Assembly: GCF_002931555.1 (NCBI RefSeq)
Contig: NZ_PSTZ01000003.1
Coordinates: 1-64,000, forward strand
Reading direction: 5' to 3'
DNA: 64,000 bases
Source: Pseudoclavibacter sp. RFBB5
GTDB lineage: Bacteria; Actinomycetota; Actinomycetes; Actinomycetales; Microbacteriaceae
Shown: positions 41,440-50,361 of the stretch, one piece after another
Layout: each line of letters opens with the position of its first letter
Position numbering within the stretch: position 1 is the stretch's first letter
The notes under the pieces: generated by a model
Seen by the model: the letters and a program-made list of their open reading frames with translations, nothing else
Told to the model about the DNA's origin: nothing
Database searches by the model: none
Translations under genes and position numbers: made by a program

Positions 41440-43146
41440 ATGACTGACCAGCCCATCATCCTCATCGCCGCCGATGAGCGACTCGCGCGGATCGAAGCCG
41501 AATTCAGGGCAAGGTACGACCGTGACTACAGGATCATCACGGCAGAAGATGCTGAGGGCGCCCTGCAGCTCCTGAGGGAACTCGTCGATTCCGGTGCCGC
41601 TGTCGCCATGGTCGTCGCCGACGTCTCCGTCGGCGAGACCCCGGGCCCGACGTTCCTGCGCCGCACGCAATCGATCTCCCCGACAGCGCGCAGACTCGTC
41701 CTCGCGACACCCGGAGCTGGATATGCCGCGAACCTCGACGCTCTGCGGGAAGCAACCGTCCGTCGAGACATCGACACCTTCACCGGCATCCCGATGGGAC
41801 CGCGCGACGAGGAGTTCCACACGGTCGTCACGGAACTGCTCTCCGAGTGGGGCTGGTCGGTCGCGCGGCCGGCGGTCAGCATGATCGATGTCGTCGCCGA
41901 ACCGCATGACCGCGAGGCGGGCGCCATTCGGGACCTCCTCGAGCGACTCGGCTTCCCGAACCGCATCCTCACCCCGGACAGCATCGAGGGCGCCGCACTC
42001 ATCACCGCGGCGACTGCTGAGTCCTCGGCGCCAGTCGTGCTCCCGATGGCCCGGGCATACGACGGCAGGCTCTTTCCCGCAGCAACGGCGAGGGGTCTCA
42101 ACGAGCTGCTCTCGACCCGCTTCGACTTGGTGCCCGAAGGCGAGGTCTCGGATGTCCTGGTCATCGGAGCTGGCCCCGCAGGCCTCGCCGCCGCCGTCTA
42201 CGCGGCCTCCGAAGGGCTCACCACGGCGGTACTCGAGCGGGATGCGATCGGCGGGCAGGCAGGTTCGAGCTCGATGATCCGCAACTACCTCGGCTTCCCA
42301 CGGGGCATCTCGGGCATGCGCCTGGCGCAGCGCTCCCGCATTCAGGCCGGACGCTTCGGCGCGAAGTTCTACACGGGACGGTCCGTCACCGGACTGGAGC
42401 CCTGCACGCTCGACGGCGTCCCCAGCTACCGGGTGCATCTCGGCGACACCGAGCTGCGTGCACGGACCGTCCTCATCGCGACCGGGGTCGCGTATCGGCG
42501 CCTCGGCATCGAAGCGGTCGATGTGCACACGGGCGCCGGCGTCTACTACGGGGCGGCCACCTCGATGGCCAGGGAGATGCAGGGCAAAGACGTCATCGTC
42601 GTCGGCGGTGGCAACTCCGCCGGTCAGGCGGCCGTGCACCTCGCGAAGTTCGCGAAGCACGTCACCATCCTCATCCGGCGCGCATCGCTGAACGAGTCGA
42701 TGTCCGAGTACCTGATCCGCGAGCTCGACTCGACCCCGAACGTCTCCGTCGCCAGCAACAGCGAGATCGCGGATGGCGGGGGTGAAGCCGCCCTCGAGTG
42801 GGTGACCGTGCGCGACCGGACCTCGGGCGAGGAGCATCGCTTCGACGTCGGCGGGCTCTTCTGCATGCTCGGCGCCCAGCCGGACTGCACGTGGCTGCCC
42901 GAGGGAATCGCGCTCGACAAGGCGGGCTTCGTCCTCACGGGACGAGATGTCCCCAAGGATGCTTGGACCGATGGCATGCCTCCCGCTGACCTCGAGACCA
43001 CCCTGCCTGGCGTCTTCGTCGCCGGCGACGTGCGCTCCGGGTCGATGAAGCGCGTCGCCTCGGCCAGTGGGGAGGGCGCATCCTCACTGCCCCTCATCCA
43101 CGCCCACCTCGCCGCCCTCCGCGCCCGCGAGTTCGGCGGGGAGTAG
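41440..43146 (+). CDS. response regulator-like/thioredoxin reductase-like fusion flavoprotein
   Basis: The product has 568 residues. Residues 1-135 are a receiver-like domain (IILIAADERLARIEAEF) with a potential phospho-Asp in VVADVSV (about 61) but no clear conserved Lys. Residues 145-230 resemble a degenerate thioredoxin-like domain (DVVAEPHDREAGAIRDLLERLGFP). Residues 238-568 are a thioredoxin reductase fold with FAD loop VIGAGPAGLAAAVYAASEG, NAD loop VVVGGGNSAGQAAVHLA and GVFVAGDVRSGSMKRV. The redox CxxC is replaced by GVYYGAAT, so it cannot reduce thioredoxin in the normal way. No paired kinase is adjacent. Confidence 0.85.
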   Translation: MTDQPIILIAADERLARIEAEFRARYDRDYRIITAEDAEGALQLLRELVDSGAAVAMVVADVSVGETPGPTFLRRTQSISPTARRLVLATPGAGYAANLDALREATVRRDIDTFTGIPMGPRDEEFHTVVTELLSEWGWSVARPAVSMIDVVAEPHDREAGAIRDLLERLGFPNRILTPDSIEGAALITAATAESSAPVVLPMARAYDGRLFPAATARGLNELLSTRFDLVPEGEVSDVLVIGAGPAGLAAAVYAASEGLTTAVLERDAIGGQAGSSSMIRNYLGFPRGISGMRLAQRSRIQAGRFGAKFYTGRSVTGLEPCTLDGVPSYRVHLGDTELRARTVLIATGVAYRRLGIEAVDVHTGAGVYYGAATSMAREMQGKDVIVVGGGNSAGQAAVHLAKFAKHVTILIRRASLNESMSEYLIRELDSTPNVSVASNSEIADGGGEAALEWVTVRDRTSGEEHRFDVGGLFCMLGAQPDCTWLPEGIALDKAGFVLTGRDVPKDAWTDGMPPADLETTLPGVFVAGDVRSGSMKRVASASGEGASSLPLIHAHLAALRAREFGGE

Positions 43147-43175
43147 GCTCGCCGGCCCTCCCACGCGGCCGGCGG

Positions 43176-43200
43176 CGCATCCACACGAGAGATGGATGCG
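43176..43200. terminator. hairpin between convergent flavoprotein and nhaA genes
   Basis: CGCATCCA (43176-43183) pairs with TGGATGCG (43193-43200). It lies in the 81-bp spacer of two converging genes. It has no T-tract. Confidence 0.4.
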
Positions 43201-43227
43201 GCGCGCGGGGGTCAGGAGTACGCGCGC

Positions 43228-45084
43228 TCAGGACCGGCGACGGATGGCGGCTTCCTTGCGTTGCGCCTCGATCGTCGCGATGAGGGTTCGTGCGTCGTGG
43301 GCGCCGCTGTGCCGCGTCTCGCCGAGGAAGAACGTCGGGGTTCCGCGGGCTCCGCTGTCGATGGCGCTCTGCATGTCGGCGCGGATGCGCTGCGGCAGCG
43401 CCTCGTCGAGCATGTCCGCATCGAAGCGGTGGAGGTCGAGCCCTATCTCTTCCGCGTAGCCGCGCAGGTACTGCGCGTCGAGTCGCTCCTGGTTCGCGAA
43501 GAGCAGGTTGTGCATCTCCCAGAACTTGCCCTGGTTGGCGGCCGCCTCGGAGGCGATCGCGGCCTGGAAGGCGTGCGGATGGTAGTCCTCGAGCGGCAGG
43601 TGGCGCACGACGTAGCGCGCCCCGCCGTCGCTGAAGTGCTCGCCCAGGTCCTGCCACATGCCGGTCGCCCGAGCGCAGAACGGGCATTCGAAGTCCAGGT
43701 ACTCGACGATCGTGACCTGCGCGTCCGGGTCGCCCAGCATGTGGTCGCGCTCCGGGTCGACCGGGCGGGAGAGGGTCGTCGGCAGGTCAGCCGTGGTCTC
43801 GTTCATCTTGACGCGCGCGAACGTGAACGTGAGCCAGCCGATGACCCAGGACAGCACCATGGCGATGAAGACGCCGACGATCGCCTGCCCGGCGACCTCA
43901 CCCTCCAGGGCCAGAGAGATGATGAGCAGCGACATCGTGAAGCCGATGCCGCTGAGCGCGGCACCACCGAAGACGCTGCCCATGCCGACGCCCTGCGGGA
44001 GTGAGCCGAGACCGGCTCGGACCGCGATCCAGCTGCCGAGCGCGATGCCGCCGAACTTCCCAAGCACAAGACCCGCGACGACACCCCAGGTGACGGGTGA
44101 CGTGAGCGCGTTGCCGAGCATCCCGCCCCGCAGGTCGACACCCGCATTGGCGAGCGCGAAGACTGGAACGATGAACAGCGCCACCGGGCTCAGCAGCACC
44201 TCGTGGAGGCGCTCGTTGACGGAGATCGACTTGGCGAGGCCGAGCCGCACGTTGCGTGCGGCGTCGGCGCGGGGCGACTGCCAGAAGTCTCGGAAGAGGC
44301 GCTTCGCACGGACCACGTCTTCGCGGTCAGGGTCGGAGGCGGGGATGAGCAGGCCGGCGGCCATGCCCGCGAGCGATGGATGAACGCCGGACAGCAGCGT
44401 CGCCGCCCACAGCACGACGATGATGACGATGTACGGCGTGCTGCGCCACTCGTTCGCTCGAGCGAGGAGGAAGAGGAGGACGAGGCAGACGACGGCGATC
44501 GCAAGCGGCATCCACTGCACCGACTCGGTGTAGACGATGCCGATGATGGAGACTGCGAGGAAGTCGTCGACGACGGTGAGCGTCAGCAGGAAGACGCGCA
44601 GCTGGCTCGACATCTTGGGGCCGACCAGTGCGAGCGCGCCGAGGAGGAAGGCGGTGTCGGTGCCGATGACGGCGCCCCATGCCTCCGGTGCCTCACGGCC
44701 GGCGATGGCCAGGTAGATCAGGGCCGGCAGGACGACGCCTGCCACTCCGGCGACGATCGGCACGAGGGCCTGGCGTCGGTCTCGCAGGGATCCGACGGCG
44801 AACTCCTGCCGCACCTCGAGTCCGATGAGGAAGAAGAAGATGACCATGAAGCCGTCGTTCACCCAGTGGTGGAGGCTCATGTCGATGCGGAAGTCGCCGA
44901 TGCCGACGGCCGCGTGCGTCTCCCAGAGGTGCACGTATGACTCCGACCAGGGCGAGTTCGCCCAGAGGAGCGCGAAGACCGCGACTCCCACCAGCAGAAG
45001 CGCGCTTCCAGACTCTGTGCGAAGTCGGTCCGCGACCAGACGCACCCAGTCCTGTTTCTGCTTCCCCAATGGATCCCCCTCCAC
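43228..45084 (-). CDS. nhaA: NhaA sodium/proton antiporter fused to a DsbA-like domain
   Basis: The product has 618 residues, against about 390 for plain NhaA. Residues 1-425 are the antiporter with LFFLLARANEWRS-type loops, LLGALALVGPKMSSQLRVFLLTLTVVDDFLAVSII carrying the paired aspartates of the ion site, and FFLIGLEVRQEFAVG near the N-terminus. Residues 440-618 form a thioredoxin-fold DsbA-like domain with CPFC in EYLDFECPFCARATG and a distal GTPTFFLG cis-Pro loop. This fusion is known in actinobacteria. The domain's link to transport is unexplained. The start is a GTG. Confidence 0.88.
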   Translation of the reverse strand: MEGDPLGKQKQDWVRLVADRLRTESGSALLLVGVAVFALLWANSPWSESYVHLWETHAAVGIGDFRIDMSLHHWVNDGFMVIFFFLIGLEVRQEFAVGSLRDRRQALVPIVAGVAGVVLPALIYLAIAGREAPEAWGAVIGTDTAFLLGALALVGPKMSSQLRVFLLTLTVVDDFLAVSIIGIVYTESVQWMPLAIAVVCLVLLFLLARANEWRSTPYIVIIVVLWAATLLSGVHPSLAGMAAGLLIPASDPDREDVVRAKRLFRDFWQSPRADAARNVRLGLAKSISVNERLHEVLLSPVALFIVPVFALANAGVDLRGGMLGNALTSPVTWGVVAGLVLGKFGGIALGSWIAVRAGLGSLPQGVGMGSVFGGAALSGIGFTMSLLIISLALEGEVAGQAIVGVFIAMVLSWVIGWLTFTFARVKMNETTADLPTTLSRPVDPERDHMLGDPDAQVTIVEYLDFECPFCARATGMWQDLGEHFSDGGARYVVRHLPLEDYHPHAFQAAIASEAAANQGKFWEMHNLLFANQERLDAQYLRGYAEEIGLDLHRFDADMLDEALPQRIRADMQSAIDSGARGTPTFFLGETRHSGAHDARTLIATIEAQRKEAAIRRRS

Positions 45085-45204
45085 GTCGGCGCGGGTCTGC
45101 GTTCAGACCCCTCGCACCGGATGGAAAGCATACGTCCCAGCGGAGACACGCGGGGGCCTCAGGCGGGCCCTGCCAATCCCTCCCTGGCGTCGAGGTCGAC
45201 CGCG

Positions 45205-45957
45205 TCAGCTGCGGCGAGCGGATGCGTCGAGCCAGGCATGCACGTCTGGCCAGTGCGGCGCGTCCGGCGCGATCGCGGCGCGGTGCTCGAGGCTCGCGGG
45301 CTCGATGAGCTCGATGTCGGCGCCCGCCTGCCTGGCGGCGGCGACGTAGGCCCGGGTGTGCTCGACCGGCACACGCGCGTCGTCGGCGCCGTGCACAAGC
45401 AGCGCTCGCGCCTGCAGGGGCAGATGCTCGATCGGTGACGCAGACGCGTAGACCTCCGGGGCTTGGGCAGGCGCCACGCGGAAGAATTCCGAGACGGCTC
45501 CGTCGCCGTTGCCTTCTTCGTAACCGCGCGCGAGGTCAGTGACCGGCGCGAGCGCTACAACCGCGTCGCCTGGTTCTCCGCCGAGCAGCGCGAGCTGCCC
45601 GCCAACCGAGTGCCCGACGATCACGAGCCGCGCATCCCGCGTCAACCGGAATGCCTCGCTGCGCGCCACCGAGAAGCCACGCAAGAGGTCCGCACGCGTC
45701 GCCGACCACCCATCGTCGCCTCGCCGGTACTCGAGATTCGCCACGGCCCAGCCGCGTCGGGTGAACTCCGGCACCAGCGGCAGCATGAGTTCGGCGGTGA
45801 ACTGCGATCGCCAGTACCCACCGTGGATGAGCACCGTGAGCCCGCGAGCGGGCCCTGGAGGCGCCCAGAACGTCAGGTGCTGGTCTCCGTCCGGGCCGTA
45901 TGTCTCGCGCCTTGCTTTCGGGTCGCCCGGCATGCCCCGGATGCTCGCATCCGTCAC
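45205..45957 (-). CDS. alpha/beta-hydrolase (arylformamidase/BD-FAE type)
   Basis: The product has 250 residues from the GTG at 45957. Upstream in-frame starts reach 45987 and would overlap the cupin gene. ATG at 45933 is a shorter option. The oxyanion motif HGGYWRS precedes the nucleophile elbow GHSVGGQL. The acid is in HGADDARVP and the His in LEHRAAI. The HGG(Y/F)W form is that of kynurenine formamidase-like esterases. With no tryptophan genes nearby, the substrate is unknown. Confidence 0.75.
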   Translation of the reverse strand: MTDASIRGMPGDPKARRETYGPDGDQHLTFWAPPGPARGLTVLIHGGYWRSQFTAELMLPLVPEFTRRGWAVANLEYRRGDDGWSATRADLLRGFSVARSEAFRLTRDARLVIVGHSVGGQLALLGGEPGDAVVALAPVTDLARGYEEGNGDGAVSEFFRVAPAQAPEVYASASPIEHLPLQARALLVHGADDARVPVEHTRAYVAAARQAGADIELIEPASLEHRAAIAPDAPHWPDVHAWLDASARRS

Positions 45958-45967
45958 GTGCGCCGTC

Positions 45968-46447
45968 TCACGCGCCTTCCACGGCACCTTCTGGCAGGAA
46001 GTCGACGCCGTTCAGGGCTGAGAGACGCACGACTTCGGCCGGGTCGGTCACGTTGTGAAGCAAGCTGAAGAGGTTCGCGAGCTTGCCGCCTGGGCTCACC
46101 CAGAACAGCGACTTCGCTGCCTCGTCCTGCTTGTTGTAGTAGGCGTGCGGGATGCCCTTCGGCATCTGCACGAGGTCGCCCGGGCCGGCCGTGGTCCATT
46201 GGCCGTCGAGGTAGAGGGTGTAGACCCCCTCGAACACGTAGATGAACTCGTCCTGGGTGGGGTGCACGTGCGGCGGCACCCCGGTTCCGGCTGGGTCGAG
46301 CGAGAGCCATGAGTAGGTCGAGGCGCTCTCGGCCTTCGTGATGTAGGTGTGGCCGAGCACATTCCACACACGGCCGGCCACGGCCTCGTCAGCTCGGACG
46401 ATACCTGCGGGCAGGTCGCCCAGGACGATCTCTTCAGAACTCACCAT
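45968..46447 (-). CDS. cupin-domain protein
   Basis: The product has 159 residues from the ATG at 46447, preceded by GGAGGAA. Cupin motif 1 is GVPPHVHPTQDEFIYVFEGVYTLYLDG with His, His, Glu ligands. Motif 2 is GDLVQMPKGIPHAYYN with the final His. The Phe-rich segment after it (LFWVSPGG) is seen in dioxygenase-like and quercetinase-like cupins. A single metal site is expected. The reaction is not determined. It is adjacent to the hydrolase and probably co-transcribed with it. Confidence 0.75.
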   Translation of the reverse strand: MVSSEEIVLGDLPAGIVRADEAVAGRVWNVLGHTYITKAESASTYSWLSLDPAGTGVPPHVHPTQDEFIYVFEGVYTLYLDGQWTTAGPGDLVQMPKGIPHAYYNKQDEAAKSLFWVSPGGKLANLFSLLHNVTDPAEVVRLSALNGVDFLPEGAVEGA

Positions 46448-46518
46448 TGGGTTCCTCCAGTTGGGGTCGGTGCGCTCAGTCTGGCAGATGCCGCGCAGCC
46501 TCTGCGACCGCGTTCGGG

Positions 46519-46743
46519 CTACTTGCTGGCCCGTTGGCGAATCGCGAGGACGCCGGTCGTCCAGGCCGTGGCGATCGCGGCGCAACCGCTGCTGCCGGCG
46601 ATGATCATGGGTGCAGAGCTGGCCATGACCCCGGTAACCAGCATGACGAGGACCGCGAGCAGCAGCACGCCCATGGCGATGGTGAGGATGCGGATCGCCC
46701 GGCGCTGCTTCGTGGTGGCCGGCTGCGTCGCGTCTGCGTTCAT
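46519..46743 (-). CDS. small two-span membrane protein
   Basis: The product has 74 residues from the ATG at 46743, with AAGGGG upstream. After a polar N-terminus (NADATQPATTKQRR) two spans follow: AIRILTIAMGVLLLAVLVMLVTGVM, and PMIIAGSSGCAAIATAWTTGVLA. The tail is basic. No family was recognised. It lies between dnaB and the cupin gene. Confidence 0.55.
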   Translation of the reverse strand: MNADATQPATTKQRRAIRILTIAMGVLLLAVLVMLVTGVMASSAPMIIAGSSGCAAIATAWTTGVLAIRQRASK

Positions 46744-46869
46744 GATGTACCCCTTGTCTGTGTCACCGCGAGTAGGTGCTGCATTCAAGGTACGAAACGC
46801 AGGGGTTCCGGCGCTTCGGTCCTGGGGCTGAACTCGATAGCCGGAGGGATGAACCCGCGGCGCGTCCCC

Positions 46870-48255
46870 TTACTGACCCGTCGCGTACCCCGGCGCCATG
46901 TCCATGAAGCGCGAGAAGTGCCCCTGGAAGGTGACGGTGATGGTGTCGGTCGGACCGTTGCGGTGCTTCGCGAGGATGAAGTCGGCCTCGCCGCCTCGCG
47001 GGCTCTCCCGGTCGTACGCGCCTTCGCGGTGCAGCAGGATGATCATGTCGGCGTCCTGCTCGAGCGATCCGGACTCGCGGAGGTCGCTCGCAGCTGGCCG
47101 CTTGTCGGCACGCTGCTCGGGACCACGGTTCAGCTGGGACAGCGCGATGACGGGAACGTCGAGCTCCTTCGCGAGCAGCTTGAGCGCACGCGAGAACTCG
47201 GAGACCTCCTGCTGGCGGCTCTCGACGCGCTTGCCGCTCGTCATGAGCTGCAGGTAGTCGATGACGACGAGGTTGAGGCCGACCTTCTGCTTGAGCCTGC
47301 GGCACTTGGCGCGAATTTCGACGAGCGTCATGTTGGGGCTGTCGTCGATGTAGAGCGGTGCGTCGGAGATGTCGCCCTGCGTGCGCGCGATCTGCGTGAG
47401 GTCTTCCTGCGTGAGGCCTCCCGCGCGCATGTGCTGCAGGCGCACGCTCGCCTCAGCGGAGATGAGGCGCATGGCGATCTCGCTCTTGCCCATCTCCAGG
47501 CTGAAGAAGATCGACGGCTTGCCGTGGGTGATGGATGCTGAGCGCGCGAAGTCGAGGGCGACCGTCGACTTTCCGAGGCCGGGGCGGGCCGCGACGATGA
47601 TGAGCTGACCGCCGTGGAAGCCGTTCGTGATGCGATCGAGGTCGCTGAACCCGGTCGGCACACCCGTCATGCCGCCGGACTTGTTCTGCGCGGCGTCGAT
47701 GTCGTTCTGCGCCTCGAGGATGGCCTCGGCGAGGACGACGTAGTCCTCCTTTTCCACGGCGCCCGTGACACCGTAGATCTCCGCCTGCGCCTGGTTGACG
47801 AGGTCGACGACCTCACCTTCCGCGAGGTAGCCCATCTGCACGATGCGCGTGCCGGCCTCGACGAGGCGACGGAGCACGGCTCGCTCGGAGACGATCGCCG
47901 CGTAGTAGCCGGCGTTGGCTGCGGTGGGGACGATGCCGGCCAGGGTGTGGAGGTACTCGGCGCCCCCGGCACGCGAGAGCTCGCCCGACTTCGTCAGGTG
48001 GTCGGTGACCGTGATGACGTCGGTCGGCTCACCAGCCGCGTAGAGCGCGTGCACGGCGTCGAAGATGATCTCGTGCTTGGGCACGTAGAAGTCGATGCCG
48101 CGGACGGCTTCGACGACGTCGGCGACGGCGTCTTTCGAGAGCAGCATGCCGCCGAGGGCCGACTGCTCTGCAAGCAGATCGTGGGGAGGAGTGCGAACAC
48201 CGTCGTGCGTTTCGCGCTCACCCTGTGGAGGGGAACCGAGGTGCGCGATCGACAC
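46870..48255 (-). CDS. dnaB: replicative DNA helicase DnaB
   Basis: The product has 461 residues from the GTG at 48255, with AGGAG five bases upstream. The N-terminal domain (PPHDLLAEQSALGGMLLSKDAVADVVE) is followed by the RecA-like core: Walker A ARPGLGKST, Walker B NLVVIDYLQLM, and SQLNRGPEQRADKRPAASDLRESGSLEQDADMI as DnaB-specific loop. No intein is present, which is worth stating as actinobacterial dnaB genes often carry one. It loads at the origin and drives the fork. Its upstream spacer holds a dense DnaA-box cluster. Confidence 0.95.
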   Translation of the reverse strand: MSIAHLGSPPQGERETHDGVRTPPHDLLAEQSALGGMLLSKDAVADVVEAVRGIDFYVPKHEIIFDAVHALYAAGEPTDVITVTDHLTKSGELSRAGGAEYLHTLAGIVPTAANAGYYAAIVSERAVLRRLVEAGTRIVQMGYLAEGEVVDLVNQAQAEIYGVTGAVEKEDYVVLAEAILEAQNDIDAAQNKSGGMTGVPTGFSDLDRITNGFHGGQLIIVAARPGLGKSTVALDFARSASITHGKPSIFFSLEMGKSEIAMRLISAEASVRLQHMRAGGLTQEDLTQIARTQGDISDAPLYIDDSPNMTLVEIRAKCRRLKQKVGLNLVVIDYLQLMTSGKRVESRQQEVSEFSRALKLLAKELDVPVIALSQLNRGPEQRADKRPAASDLRESGSLEQDADMIILLHREGAYDRESPRGGEADFILAKHRNGPTDTITVTFQGHFSRFMDMAPGYATGQ

Positions 48256-48292
48256 GGATGCTCCTGACTGCGCTCGTAGGTCTGAGAGAGAT

Positions 48293-48591
48293 TTCCCCAC
48301 AGTAGCCCTCACCTCCCCCAGCGAGCGAACCCAAAACACGACGCCTGTGGATAACTCTGTGTGTAACTGTGGAGACGCGCCGGGCGGCTTGTGGAAACTG
48401 TGTGGAGAACGCCGCTACCGCTTGGAAGGTAATGTCCACGAAACAGCCACTGACCAGCGGTTTATACGGACACTCCAGTTGTGCACAAGTGACGTGAAGC
48501 AGCCCTTGAAGGTTGAGCCCCGAGCACGTCGCTGTGCATAACACCCGGCGGAGCACCCACGCAAACCGACGATATCCGGGCGTTTTCCACA
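48293..48591. promoter_or_regulatory. DnaA-box cluster upstream of dnaB
   Basis: The 358-bp gap 48256-48613 contains a perfect DnaA box TTATCCACA (minus strand, 48346-48354). Close relatives are TTCTCCACA (minus, 48401-48409), TTGTGCACA (plus, 48479-48487), TTATGCACA (minus, 48533-48541), TTTTCCACA (plus, 48583-48591) and GTTTCCACA (minus, 48390-48398). Weaker forms lie at 48293-48301, 48368-48376 and 48432-48440. Clustered boxes in both orientations are expected at DnaA-bound loci. There is no A/T-rich unwinding element as at oriC. Confidence 0.65.
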
Positions 48592-48613
48592 GACTGTCGG
48601 CCCGACGGTGTCG

Positions 48614-50182
48614 TCAGAGGGGGCTCTCTGTGCGCTGCTGCAGCCTGCGTTCCCGGCGCGCGACGATCCGGTCGACGAGGACCTGCCCGTATGGCACGGC
48701 GATGAGCACGGCCCGACCAGAGACATTGTTCGAACGCCACCACCAGACGAGCACGGAGAGCGCGAACAGCACCGTGATGGACGCGACGACGATGCGCGTG
48801 TACGGCCCCTCGAAGAACGAGTCGGTCGGTTCGGCGAGCGTCACGGTCGTGAAGAAGATCGTCGCGAGCACGGCGAGGTGCTCCTGACCTCTGCGCCACG
48901 GACCAGCAACTGCGGCGAAGGGCAGTATCCACAAGACGTACCAGGGGTGAATGGCCGTCGAGGCGGCGACGATGACCGCGGTGCACAGCACGAGGCGGAG
49001 AACGGGATCGATGGGCCGCTTCGTGATGACCAGCCAGGAGGCGACGAGGCCGGCGATCGAGAAGGCGATGACCTTCAGGACCACTTCGAAGACGAATGGA
49101 TCCAGGCCGACGAGTTCGGCGAGGCCGCGCACGGTGCCCACCATGAGGGTCAGCGGCGAGTACCAGTGCTGGATCGCGCCTGGCACCGTGAGCGCGGTCA
49201 CCCAGCCGAAGCCGAGGCCGAGCACGAGCCCGAGCGCACCGACGAGCCCGATCGCGATGGCACCGTGAAGCGCCCAGCTCTTCACCCGGTCCCAGAGGGG
49301 GAGAGTGCTCGGTCTGCCGACGAGCGCCACGATGGGCAGGGCGATGAGCGCGATGGGCTTGATGGCGACGGCGAGTGCGATCAAGATGACCGCGAGGACG
49401 CGGCGCCCCTTGAGAGCGGACAGCAGACCGAACCCCATACCGGCGAGCATGAGGCCGTCGTTGTGCCCGGAGGCGATGAAGAGGAGCAGCGTGAGCGGGT
49501 TCGCAGCGATCATCCACGCAACGAACGCGCGGCTGCGTCCCCGAAGGGCCGCGATCTTGAGGAACGCGACCACCATGAGCACGGCGCCAGCGGTCGCGGC
49601 CAGACGATTCAGGAACAGCGCGTACTCGGGCGTCTGAGCTCCGAGCCAGGAGAACACGGCGGCGACGGCGATGAAGAGCGGACCGTATGGCGACTCGGTG
49701 CTCGACCAGAAGGGGTCGACCCCCAGCGAGTACCATCCGGCGATCTCGTTGACGCCGTGCTGGTACGGGTCGATGCCGGCTGCCATGAGTCGCCCCACGG
49801 CGACATACGAGAACATGTCGCGGCTGAACACGGGGACGCAGATCAGCAGAGGCAGTGCCCAGATGATGGAGGTCCTGATCACGCGTCGCAGGGACGCGTC
49901 GGTGTCGGAGACGCTCGATCGGAAGCGCAGCCAGGCGATGAGCAGCAGGAAGCCGCCGACGATCAGGAGCATCGTGCACAGCCGTGTCAGGTCGGGTGAG
50001 CTGCGGAGGAACGCGATGGGGAACCACTCACGCAGACCGAGCCCGTCGCCGATCCAGCCAGCACCGAACGAGCCGACGAGGATGCACAGCGACCCGATGA
50101 GGCCGAGGATCGTCGGGCTCACCGTCAACGGGAACCGGCGCGGCTCGCGCTCGGTCGCCCATCGGTGGACTTGCTGCGGCAT
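48614..50182 (-). CDS. mptB: polyprenol-phosphomannose alpha-1,6-mannosyltransferase MptB-like
   Basis: The product has 522 residues with 12-14 predicted spans. GT-C landmarks are SRDMFSYVAVGRLMAAGIDPYQHG (acidic residue in the first extracytoplasmic loop) and STESPYGPLFIAVAA. GHNDGLMLAGMGFGLL and AIKPIALIALP follow. This is the signature of MptA/MptB enzymes that extend lipomannan cores from polyprenol-phosphomannose on the outer face. Microbacteriaceae and relatives carry MptB-like genes for lipoglycan. It lies downstream of rplI, separated by a strong terminator. Confidence 0.85.
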   Translation of the reverse strand: MPQQVHRWATEREPRRFPLTVSPTILGLIGSLCILVGSFGAGWIGDGLGLREWFPIAFLRSSPDLTRLCTMLLIVGGFLLLIAWLRFRSSVSDTDASLRRVIRTSIIWALPLLICVPVFSRDMFSYVAVGRLMAAGIDPYQHGVNEIAGWYSLGVDPFWSSTESPYGPLFIAVAAVFSWLGAQTPEYALFLNRLAATAGAVLMVVAFLKIAALRGRSRAFVAWMIAANPLTLLLFIASGHNDGLMLAGMGFGLLSALKGRRVLAVILIALAVAIKPIALIALPIVALVGRPSTLPLWDRVKSWALHGAIAIGLVGALGLVLGLGFGWVTALTVPGAIQHWYSPLTLMVGTVRGLAELVGLDPFVFEVVLKVIAFSIAGLVASWLVITKRPIDPVLRLVLCTAVIVAASTAIHPWYVLWILPFAAVAGPWRRGQEHLAVLATIFFTTVTLAEPTDSFFEGPYTRIVVASITVLFALSVLVWWWRSNNVSGRAVLIAVPYGQVLVDRIVARRERRLQQRTESPL

Positions 50183-50311
50183 GGTCGTGAATCAATCAGG
50201 AGAGGTTCTGGCGGGATGCTGGACTCCGCTGACCTTATAGCGTTCGTCCCTGCGTCTGCCCCACGGTGGCGTCGACGCGCCAGACGGTGTAACCGGGCGC
50301 GGTTGCAACGA

Positions 50312-50347
50312 GAACGGCCCCGGACATCGAGATGTCCGGGGCCGTTC
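50312..50347. terminator. strong terminator after rplI
   Basis: GAACGGCCCCGGACATC (50312-50328) pairs perfectly over 17 bp with its complement at 50331-50347. TTCT follows on the plus side. It ends the rpsF-ssb-rpsR-rplI operon. Confidence 0.85.
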
Positions 50348-50361
50348 TTCTGCTGCCGTGG

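Noticed and set aside
48293-48591. The DnaA-box cluster as oriC
   Set aside because: There is no dnaA, rpmH or dnaN alongside and no A/T-rich unwinding element. The gene order places oriC beyond the right end.
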